A DNA stretch of 64,000 nucleotides from Collybia mongolica (lineage: Eukaryota; Basidiomycota; Agaricomycetes; Agaricales; Clitocybaceae): the NCBI GenBank assembly GCA_013420905.1, contig JAAXNY010000008.1, positions 3,162,001 through 3,226,000 of the forward strand, written 5' to 3'. The notes beneath the pieces were generated by a model, which did not search any database, was not told where the DNA came from, and saw only the letters and a program-made list of their open reading frames with translations. Shown here one piece after another: positions 32,695 through 42,038 of this stretch. Position numbers and translations under genes: made by a program. Each line of letters opens with the position of its first letter. Position 1 is the stretch's first letter.

Positions 32695-32954
32695 GCTCCA
32701 GAATTCTGTCCAGGAATTCTGATAGAATTCCTGTGGACTCTGTCAGAATTTCAGTGTTCTGAAGCCGGAATTCCTGTGGAATTTCATTCCACTCGGAATC
32801 CGAGCAGAATCCGTTCGGAATTTTTATCAATTTTTACAGCCATTTTCTATTACTTCTGCAGCCGAAATTCCGACAGGAATCCGAGCAGATTCCTGTCGGA
32901 ATTGAGGATTCCGCTCGGAATCCGCTGGAAGATGTGGGGGAGTGTAAAGACCTC
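32695..32954. repeat. Right terminal and subterminal repeats of the KDZ element
   Basis: Many GGAATTCC/GGAATCCGA units in both directions, ending in GATGTGGGGGAGTGTAAAGA and the 8-bp target copy. The pattern mirrors the left end. Confidence 0.65.
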
Positions 32955-33290
32955 GTCGCCGGTCTCACTGGCATAGTCGGCTGTAAGTTAATCATGGTGG
33001 TTTCACCGTGTGTCAAAACTCACACATATTCGCCTTTAATAGTGACTTGCTCTCCTCTCACGCTCATTGGAGGCGGAGGGAGCTCTTGGTATATCCCGTT
33101 CTCTGTGTTCAACACTGACATATACCTAACACTGCGTTTTCGTAGCACCGCTCAGCCCGTCTGCTGCACCAACAACAGCTTCGTGAGTACAATTGATAAA
33201 TTTTGCTGCTTGTCACCCTGATAATTGACTGGTGCGACATAGAATGGACTGGTTGCCATCGGATGCACCCCGGTCAACGTCAACCTTTGA
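32955..33290 (+). pseudogene. Split hydrophobin HYD2, 3' half
   Basis: Begins with the target copy GTCGCCGG. The remainder of exon 2 is 32955-32982, then exon 3 33043-33088, exon 4 33146-33182 and exon 5 33243-33290, all with the donor, acceptor and phase of HYD1. Cysteines 4 to 8 are present (TCSPLT, CTAQPVCC, IGCTPVNVNL). CpG sites lost in the 5' half are retained on this side. Precise excision of the KDZ element would restore a full frame. Confidence 0.92.
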
Positions 33291-34330
33291 AGGGGTCCAC
33301 AATGAATTTCCAAGGGTTCGCTGGGTTGCGAAACGTAGCTTGTAACAAAATCATGATGATTCTGTACCAGTCTGTTCAAATTGTTGGCGCGCACAATATA
33401 TAAAGGAGTTTTTCTTCACAAACCGATTTAGCTCACCTCTGCAAGGTATCTCTCTACGTTGAGCTTCACAATTTAAGCATCCATCCTCGTCTCGGGGCAC
33501 GACGAACGCGGCGGAAATCTGACTTGCATTAATGGAGGAGCCGTCGTGTGTATCATGAGTGAAGGCCGCACTAATGATATACCCACGGTTTCATCGTTTA
33601 TCAGTGCTTCCATATTAGCGTGCATTCCACCGAAGTCGCGAAGAGAGGCAAGGTCGTCGCCGCTCCAGTCATAGGGGTGAGCGAGCTAGTAGCATTTCGC
33701 CCTTCCTTCCAATACTAAATCACCGAAAATATACATACAGAGGGGGGCCATCTCTCGTTTTCGCCCTCACAGATGGTTCTTCCGCCCTCGTCTGAAATAG
33801 ATATACCGAGTGAGAGGAAGCTGGTACGACCCCTGAGAAACTGGGCGTATGGGATATGCATGTATGAGTTGAACCTTAACCATGGATGGAAAATCCGATG
33901 GAATTGCGTGGAGTGGTAGTGCCCTCTCCGTGACGTGAGATACTAGGGACCAGGACCCAAAAGCATCACTGTTCAGAGAAGGGGATCCTGTTCGTTGACC
34001 AGCGGTGTGGGCAGTATTTCCAACGATGACTGATTTGATCGTTCTAGATGTTGCACGTCAGTACTTCAGTGGTCACGATCATGGGTCCAGTCAACAAAGT
34101 TTCGGAACGATAGAGTTGAACCGCAGCGGAATTCGAAGTATTATATTATATTTTCTGTTGTTTCTTAGTTTCTACCACCATCACGCCAACCGTTGAAGTT
34201 CCAACGTGGCCATCTTCGACTGTGGATAGTTCGTGAAGCGAGTCTACACAGCGCCGATAATTACGAGGGAAAATTATAGGAGAAGAAGGCCGACCAAGGA
34301 AGGTTTTAACAGTATTGGAGCCTAGTGCGT
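33291..34330 (+). repeat. Downstream part of the HYD2 duplicon
   Basis: Near-copy of 13807-14770, including the TATA-like site at 33397-33404. No intact gene. Confidence 0.7.
33397..33404 (+). promoter_or_regulatory. TATA-like site after HYD2
   Basis: TATATAAA, 107 bp past the stop, same spacing as after HYD1. Confidence 0.4.
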
Positions 34331-35019
34331 CGCGGCGACAGGTCAAATCTGAAGAACTCCAAGGTTTGAGGGCAGCAAGGTATCAGACGGTTTATTAGAT
34401 AATAAGGCTAGGCCTAGCCTAATACCACAGAATAACAAGTCTTAACATACCTACGACGCGCCAAATTCTGCCTAATTATTCTACTCTCCATATATACAAA
34501 AGAATAATAACACACTATGCTTCATCGGGGATACCAACAGATGGTGGCGGCCTACCCCGCAAAATACACGCGGACAGCTTGAAGGTGATTGAGGTCAGCA
34601 TAATAGTAAGGAGGCGGTTTTTGGAAGCGTTTGGCCAAGATGCGCCCCGGTTTGGAAAATCTAGCCATCAGAGCGCGTACGGCGGGTAAAAAATGGTTGA
34701 ATATATGATTCGTTAACCCACGAGTTTTCAACTTCTGTCATTTGAAAAAAAAGGGAGGACAGTAACAAAGCAAATTGATCAATTCTGCTCCAGAAACGCA
34801 AACCCTTTAGAAAACAAGTAACGATCAGAAGAAGTTAATTCGAAGGGGTACAATAAAGGATTTCGCTAAGATATGACTACTTTCTCATAAGATAAAAAAT
34901 AAAAATATATTGTCCTTGTCCATCACGAAAGCAGGCGCAACGACCAATGCGCTACACAAGTACACCATCAACACAAAAAATGACAAAGGGATGAAGACTC
35001 GCGAAACGAACCTTTTAGA
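34331..35019. other. 3' flank of the DUF5648 gene
   Basis: No gene seen. A palindromic TAGGCTAGGCCTAGCCTA-like motif occurs near 34403. The part from 34690 on is the source of the copied fragment at 15610-16006. Confidence 0.4.
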
Positions 35020-35674
35020 TCAGAAAGGATAGACATATCCAGTGATACCCTCATTGTTGTACCCGTTCCTAGCAGCACTATCCCGCTCAGAGGTCGACGT
35101 AGTGTAAAAGTGGTCAATGCCCCTAGGATTGAAGAGACGGAAGAGCGGGACGCCTCCACAGTTCTGGTTGGGATAGATGTACCCAGTAATGCCCTCAGAG
35201 CGGTACCCCTGGCCCTGGGCAGAGTTGCGCTCAGAGACGGAAGTCGTGTAGAAGTGGTCCGTGCCGCGCTGGCTGAAGAGGCGGAAGAGGGGGACGGTCC
35301 CGCGCTGCTGGCTGGGGAAGATGTACGCGGCGATGCCCTCGGGGCGGTACCCCTGGCGCAGGAAGGCCTGGATCTGGTTGTTGCTGCGGGTGTAGACGTG
35401 GTCGACGACGCGCGCGTTGAAGGCGCGGAACCACGGCTGGACGCGGCGCGGGTCGGCGCAGGTCGCCTGCCTGTTGGCGGTCTGGCGGGCCTGTGGGAGG
35501 GGGAGGGGGAGTGAGTGAGCGGGGGGTATGTACAAGGAGAAGGTTAGTGGACTAAAGGCGTACCTCGAGATCGGCAACGTCGCGCTGGACGACCTCGCCG
35601 GTATCAGGGAGCGCGGTGGCGAGCGCGCTGCTGATGGAGAGAAGAGCGGGGATGAAAAAAAGAGAGAACTTCAT
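35020..35674 (-). CDS. Secreted DUF5648 repeat protein (two exons, 193 aa)
   Basis: Exon 1 is 35674-35564 and exon 2 is 35490-35020; the 73-bp intron has GTACGC and CACAG ends. The start at 35674 gives a signal peptide (MKFSLFFIPALLSISSALAT), so the protein is probably secreted. The rest consists of three repeats of the DUF5648 type, each with an F.AFN/LF.RG-DH-YT-T core and a GY-EGI-GY-YP end: residues around WFRAFNARVVDHVYT, LFRLFSQRGTDHFYTT and LFRLFNPRGIDHFYTT. DUF5648 is found in fungi and bacteria, often in secreted or lipid/peptidase-related proteins, but its reaction is not known. Codon use is GC-rich and the frame intact. The 3' end was copied into the HYD3 region at about 15.9 kb. 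Confidence 0.85.
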
Positions 35675-37359
35675 ACTGCTGAGGGCTGTGGAGGGTTCAG
35701 AGGTGTATGGGATTCCTGGAGAACTCCCTTCCTATCCCGTTCCCATTTTTTAAAGGACCCCGATGGGCCAGCGGGTGCTGCCATTTCGAGAGGTTCAGAC
35801 ATGGACTGAATTAGCATCTTGCTTGGCGAGGGGGGGGGAGGTCTCGGAAGAGGCTGCCCGTTTTTTTTTTATTCGCAAGTTAGACCCAAGGCTGTTAGGG
35901 ATGGGGGTTCTGCATTTTTGAGACTCACCTTCGATCTTTTCTGACTGTCCCCGTCGTAAGTGAATACCACCCTAGAAATCAGTCTCGAAAGACACCACCG
36001 GAAATGATGTCAGTCCCGAACATAGACCCCCCTTTTTCCTAGACGCTACCTCTGATCATACATACGAAAAGCAATATATCCCGCGAGAACAAGCCCGCAG
36101 TGACTGACCTATCCATCGCCCTCAGCCCTGCTTCACTGGCACGTTGTCCGGACGAAACCAATATGTCTTCCCGCCCACCGCGACGAGCAAAGAGCTGAAC
36201 CGCAACCCTGCACCCACAAAGAACACTCTGTAAAACAATCACAAGAAAGTCGTACGATATGGAAGTGATCTGAATCCTTGCCTATACGAAAATGAAACTT
36301 GTCTGTCGATTGAACGCCGCAGCGGGCTGACGCAACTTTTCGCTTACATCCGGGTCCCGATCTCCATAATGAAAACCGGGCCGGGGAGCTGCCGCCGTTG
36401 AAGAAATCTGAGAGTTAGGTGCTGGAAATCCATTGAACGCAAGGAAGGCGTCCATGCTCTACTTAGACCCCACAAAGAACACACTGAATCCCACAAACAC
36501 AATCACAATCACAGCCATTCACATACCCCCCAACCCCGCACCTCTTCACCTCCGAATCTCCCGAACGGGCTTCTCGGACTCGTACTCAATGCTCGGTACT
36601 CGACGCTTATCCGCCCATCCGAGCATTGTTCCTCCATCTCAGATGACGACGGCAACAACGACGAGTCTAAATACTATGCGGAACGTTAAGAAAAAAGACA
36701 GGGGGTTGGGTAAGATCGTGCCGCACTCGATAAATTTAGCAGCAGACATGGTCGTGCGGCGAATGTGGGGGGTGACATTTTACGATAAATAATCGTTACA
36801 CCCGCCTGACTAGAATCATGTGAAAAACCGTGCTATTATGAATAAATTCACATTTATTAACTGAAACTTAAATGAAATAACAAAACATAAACTATGAATC
36901 TATTATGTTGTTGGTCCATCTTAGGAGGAGGAGGAGGTTCGGAGTGTCCATCATGAAAGAACGACCCTTTCGTGAAAAATAACCCAGGTCCCAAATCAAC
37001 GACCATGAGCTGCGTGTATCAAACACTTCATGATCAGGCAAACCTTCCAGCATCCCATGACAAAGAAATAAGGAAAGGCAGTTTCAACCGTCACCATTTC
37101 CACAAGCCATTCAGAACTCGCCACATAACCCAGCCCACTTCCGATCAGAACAAACCCCCAAAGGCCCCTAGTTCAACACCCCCCCCCCCCCCAAAAAAAA
37201 ATAAAAGCCAAAAAAAAAAGCCAAATGCATTAACCAACACTACCCACTCGAGCTCACAACTTGACAAAAAATTACAACAAGTACACATACACCCCCCTTC
37301 CCCAAGTCTCCCCTTCCCAAGCCCACCCCCACCTCCCAACCCCCACCCCCGAACCACCT
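35675..37359. other. Intergenic region without a supported gene
   Basis: Contains C- and A-runs near 37175-37220 and short frames without domain features. The left part should hold the promoter of the DUF5648 gene. An AT-rich part near 36830-36920 has no gene. Confidence 0.4.
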
Positions 37360-39572
37360 CTACGCATCATCCATAAGCGACTGCGCCGCCCTCCTCGCAT
37401 TCGCCCGCATACTCTCCACCTGCAACTCCAAATTCCGAATCTTCGCACGCGCCTCCCGCAGCTCCGCGTTCAGCCGCGCGTTTTCCTCCTTCATCTCCGA
37501 CGACGCTGACGCCGACGCCGACGCCGAGGCAGGGGCAGGGGCAGGGGTGGGCTGTCCATAAATTTAAAAAAAAGGAAAAAAAGGGTAGACGCAGAGTGAG
37601 CTCGGGGTTCGGAAACCACAACGAAAAGGGAAGGGGGAGTGGGGGGGAGAGTAGGGGGAGGGAGTAAGGGGGGGGGGGGGGGAAAGGAAAGGAAGGAAGG
37701 AAAGCAGGAAGGAAGAGGAAAAGGAAAAGAAAAACAGCAGTACTCACCTCACCAACACCAACACCCGACTGCGCCTGCCCCTGCCCCTGCACATACCCAC
37801 CCAACCTCCCCTCCACACCCAAAGACGACACCTGCCCCATCGGCGCCTGATCCCACGTCTTCGAGCGCACCGGCTCAGGCGGCGCAAGCGCCGGGCTCGG
37901 GGCAGGCGCTCCAAGAGACTTGGACGGCGCGATCGACGCCGGGGCCGGTGGCACGGGAGGCGCCGCCGACACCGACACCGACACCGACGCTGGGGCTGGG
38001 GCTGGTGGCGGCGGGGGCCCGCTGTAGGTGAGCCCGCTGGAGAGGTCGACGAGGTTGCGCGGGGCGTCTTTCCCGCTGAAAAACTCGGCTGCTGATAGGG
38101 AGGGCTCGGCGGAGGGCGCGGGTGGGAAGATGTCGGACTGGAACGAGTCGGCCTGTGTGTGTGGGCGTGAGTGTTGGGTATGCGTGTGGGCGAGGGGAGG
38201 GGGTCACTCACCTTACGGGGAACGATGAACCCGATGGGCTCGATCGACGACCCATGCACCTTGTACGCACGCGCGATCTCGCACTCCGCCACGTTGAGCG
38301 CGCGCCGCGGGAGGAAGCACATCCCGCGCTGCGGGTCGGACGACTTGTGCTCCGACAGCGCGTGCAGCGTGTCCGACTCGTACTCGTAGTACCTAATGTT
38401 GCCGTCCCTGACAAACAACAAGAGGCGAGGCATCATCAGCGTTTCGTAGAACGGGCAGGGACCTTATATGAGGGGCTTACCCCTTTCCGGCTGGTGGGGG
38501 GCGGGGGGAGGAGCAAACATGTCTAATTAGTTAACGGAGCGCGGGGGGGGTAGGGCAGGGCGGAACGCACCAAGGAACAAAATATTATTATCCGTCCAAA
38601 ACGGCATCATCACCCCCGACGACTGGTCCAGCACGATCGTCTTGACATTCCCCAGCCCGCCCGTCTCCCACACCCCCACCTGGCGATCAGACATCTTGCT
38701 AAACCCCGTCGTCGCGATCTTCCCCAGCTCGCCCATCCACACCACCCTCGACCCCTTAATCCCACCATGCCCGTCCGCCACGCGCACCGCCTCCCCCCCC
38801 ACGCGCGGGTCAAACAGCCGCAGCTTCCTATCGCGGCACGTCGTCGCCAGCATCGCCCCCGTCGGACTAAACGCCACGCTCTGTATCGCGTCCCCATGCC
38901 CGCCCAGCACCGCGCGCGCCTCCTCCGGCGCCGCGAGGTCCCACAACTTCACCGTATGCTCGCCCGACGCGCTCGCGAGCACGTTCGCCGCCGTGGGGTG
39001 GAACGCGACCTGCCCGACCTTGCGCGGGGACGCATCGATCCGCGCCACGGGGTCAAAGTCGCGCGGGGCCCACCCCTCCGCGCCCCACCCCTCGAACGCG
39101 CCCGGCTCGACCTTCCAGAGCATGACCTTGCCGTCCTCGCCGGCTGAAGCGACGATGCTGTCGTTGTGCGGCGACCAGTCGGTGTCGAGCACGGCGGCGG
39201 TGTGGCTCCGCGCGAGCGGGAGGCTGTCGGGGAGCTTCTGCGGGAAGGCGGGGATGGGGTGGAACGGGGAGGGGAGGGGCAGGATGGCGAAGGCGCCCCC
39301 GCCGGACGCGTTCCAGTTGACGCTGATGTATTGCTGTTTTGGGGTTGAGCTGCGGTTTGGGAGATCAGGGGTTGGATGTGGGACGTACCCCGGACGCGGA
39401 TATAATGTTGGTATCCCAGGCGCTGTTGGTGACTTTCACGTTCTCGATGCCATACTCCTTTTTCGGTGGGTTCCCAAAGACATGGCTGTGGTGTGTGTAA
39501 GTCATGTTCCAGCGCAAGGAGTGGGTGTTTATGCACTTACCGATACTTGGATGGGCGCACGAATCGAGACAT
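37360..39572 (-). CDS. crn1: Coronin, actin-binding WD40 protein (seven exons, about 564 aa)
   Basis: Coronin binds F-actin and the Arp2/3 complex and works in cortical actin turnover. Exons: 39572-39541, 39485-39389, 39333-38571, 38490-38481, 38407-38212, 38152-37748 and 37551-37360. The protein opens MSRFVRPSKYRHVFGNPPKK, the coronin signature, followed by WNASGGGAF, then WD repeats (LDTDWSPHNDSIVASAGEDG; SASGEHTVKLWDL; TTCRDRKLRLFD; MSDRQVGVWE) and the coronin-specific extension (DGNIRYYEYE, GMCFLPRRALNVAECEIARAYK). A long Pro/Ala/Ser-rich linker leads to a C-terminal coiled coil (MKEENARLNAELREARAKI), as expected for trimerisation. Exon 4 has only ten bases (CCGGAAAGGG) and is needed to restore AGKGDGN. 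Intron 6 (37552-37747) is 196 bp and pyrimidine-rich on the coding strand. The frame is intact. Confidence 0.93.
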
Positions 39573-40063
39573 GGGGCTTTTTAGTAGGGTTAAAAAGGTG
39601 GAAATGAAGGTTGAGAGTGCTGTTGGCAACCGGCAGCGAGCGATTGCGATTGATTATTGTGGCGATGATGGTTGTTTGTCGGTGCTTGTTTGGAAAGCCG
39701 CCGCCATCAGCGTCCTAGAAATTCAAATAGATTCAGTGGGAGAAGGGCTGGCGTGTATAACGATTAGAAGCGCTCACAGGCCTGACCTGAATCGCCCTCG
39801 CCCGCGCCCTGCCCCAGACAAGTCGGCATGTCAGGAATAGACAGAGTCGCTCTCGCTCTGTTGGTGTACACACACACGCTGTATGTATGAGTTTTAGAGT
39901 TGTCATGTATCCAGTGCAGCGTTATATAGGAATTACTAATTCTCCCGTTGCATTACAATATTTCATTGGGCATTAAAATGATGACTGGGTGATACTGCCC
40001 GCCTTCGTTTCCTCAGACACCTACCCTCACCAACTTCGCATTCCCAACCAAACCCTCCCCACT
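39573..40063. other. Intergenic region between coronin and aminomethyltransferase genes
   Basis: It must hold the coronin promoter and the 3' end of the upstream gene. No clear TATA box or extra frame was recognised. Confidence 0.5.
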
Positions 40064-41776
40064 CTAACCCCTAAAATAATTCGGCTTCACAAACGGCATA
40101 GGCACAAGCACCGCCTTGCGCATCTTACTGCGCACCTCCACCTCCACCTCTGTGCCCTTCTTATGCCACCCCGAGCGCACGTACCCCATCGCGATGTTCT
40201 TCCCCAGCGTCGGCGACGGAATCCCCGACGTCACCGTCCCCAGCAGTTCCTCCTCCGCCGGCGCAAAGATCTTCGCACCCTCTACACCCGCCGCCATGAG
40301 CACAACACAACCGAGACGGAAGACAAGAAAATCGGACGCACGCCGCGCAGGAGCACCCTCAACGATCATCCCAACGCGCCTCCGCGCCGGGCCCTCCTTA
40401 ATCACCCTCCGCACACCCTCCGCACCAATAAACTCGCCCGTCTCTCTTCGTTCCTTTGCTGCAAAGTCCCCGTAAGCCATCCCACAACCCACCCACACGA
40501 GCCAGCAAAACTCACAGATCAGCCATCCCAGCCCAGCCTCGATCGGCGTCGTCTCCTCATCCAGCTCGTTGCCATACAGACACATCCCAGCCTCGAGGCG
40601 CAGGCTGTCGCGCGCGCCCAGGCCTGTGAGCTGGACGGGGTCCTTGGTGAGCAGCTTCGCGACCTCGAGCGTGTGCGCGGGGGGGATCGATATCTTAGAG
40701 CTAACCCATCAGCTCACGCATATACTCCACAAGAAGGGGGGGCCAACGCACCTCGAACCCATCTTCACCAGTGTAACCTCCGCGGGCCACGTGGAGATTG
40801 AAGCCCTCGATAGGCACAAACGCAGACGTCCCAAAGGTCAACTGCTGCAGGTCGTATGATGTCAGTCCTTGGAGGTATGACGCAGCCTCGGGCCCTGCCG
40901 TGGCAGGTAAGAAGAACAAAACCGCCCACAATCGGACGTCAAAAACGCACCCTGAAGGGCAAGCAAGCCCCAATTCTCGAGCACCTCCATTTCGACGCCA
41001 CCCCCCTCCTTGGCTTTCCCACCGCCATTCCACTCCCCCAGCTTCTCCCTCAGCCACCCAAGATCCCGCTCCCGGCGCCCGGCGTTGGTGACGACATAGT
41101 ATGCGTCATCGTCGTGCTTCGTGATCATCATGTCGTCAATGATGCCCCCCTTGTCATTCAGCAGCACCGACAGCGTGGAATGGTAGGCCCCGAGCGATCC
41201 AAGCGAGCACGGCGTCACCCATTCTAGAAATCCACTGGCAGTCTTGCCCCGGAAACTAATACCACCATCAGTACAAGTCATATCATCATTGAGGCACTTG
41301 CTTCGTTTGCACCATATGTCCCACGTCAAATATCCCAGCGCTCTTCCGTACATGATGGTGGCTCGCCACTAGCACATGAAAAAAGTTTTCCTCAACATGA
41401 GCTCCCCGAATAATCTCCGTGAGCAGCACACACACCTTGTCCAACATCACCATACGCCAACGGCATCGAATACCCCGCAAACGGGACCATCTTCGCACCA
41501 TTCTCAACATGGAAATCATACAACCCCGTCCGTTTCAGCTGCGAAAACAAAACCAACAAAAACAACAAAGAAAATCAATATACATTTCACGTTTCCCCCC
41601 ACCGGCGATATGCGGGGCCACTTGTCACTCACATCCCCAGCTGGCGTCGCCAGCCCCCGAGCCCGGGCCACAACAAGCACCCCCCCGTGACAGCCCCCGC
41701 AACGTGGCGACGATGACTTGAGCAAAAGACGCCCCCCCGCTCGGAAGGCGCTGACAGAACGTAGCGTGCTCGACAT
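40064..41776 (-). CDS. gcvT: Aminomethyltransferase, T-protein of the glycine cleavage system (eight exons, about 424 aa)
   Basis: This mitochondrial enzyme transfers the methylene group from aminomethyl-H-protein to tetrahydrofolate. Exons: 41776-41633, 41538-41436, 41368-41302, 41255-40951, 40894-40752, 40693-40516, 40458-40342 and 40281-40064. The N-terminus is basic and Ser/Arg-rich ([18 protein letters not shown]), a plausible mitochondrial presequence. Family marks: [93 protein letters not shown] and [19 protein letters not shown]. Intron 3 must use a GC donor (GCAAGT) to restore VQTNFRG. The last intron (40341-40282, 60 bp) is a multiple of three without a stop, so its retention would keep the frame, but splicing restores APARQGAKIF. 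The yeast orthologue is GCV1. Confidence 0.93.
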
Positions 41777-42038
41777 GAGTTGAGTTGTGTGTATGTTAGG
41801 GCAGGAGAAAGAAATCTTTAGACCGGACCCCTTGATGGTGATGGCTTCTGTGGGGTGGGAGGGGGGCCAAAGCGGAGTGCGGGACCCCGGTCGGTGTTCG
41901 TTGCCCTAAAAAAAAAAAAAAGAATTACATACGCGGCGGGTCTTGGGGTAACGTGACCGGTTTTTTAAATTTAATTTAGGGGTTTGGCCCACACGTGCAC
42001 GAAACCCTGAACCTCAAAAGTTGAAGTCGAATGTCGTT

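Larger units (their letters stand above)
19419..32954 (-). mobile_element. KDZ-type DNA transposon inserted in HYD2, itself interrupted by element C
   Basis: The ends are CAGTACTTCACACTCCCCCA on the left and, inverted, GAGGTCTTTACACTCCCCCA on the right: imperfect terminal inverted repeats of about 49 bp. The flanks are GTCACCAG (19411-19418) and GTCGCCGG (32955-32962), an 8-bp target duplication with two G/A differences. Comparison with uninterrupted HYD1 confirms the target. An 8-bp duplication is characteristic of KDZ (Kyakuja-Dileera-Zisupton) elements. It carries a CxC/KDZ transposase gene and a companion gene, both on the minus strand. Without the 7.9-kb element C it would be about 5.6 kb, and both genes hold lesions, so it is not autonomous now. 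Confidence 0.9.

Noticed and set aside
35110..35514. Long plus-strand open frame opposite the DUF5648 gene
   Set aside because: It is the GC-rich shadow of the minus-strand gene, which has a signal peptide, an intron and a recognised repeat.
37175..37220. C-run and A-run as a retroelement tail
   Set aside because: No element body or target duplication is found beside them; simple low-complexity DNA is more likely.
38642..39607. 321-codon plus-strand frame opposite coronin
   Set aside because: Antisense shadow of a GC-rich gene; the minus strand gives a complete coronin with all WD repeats.
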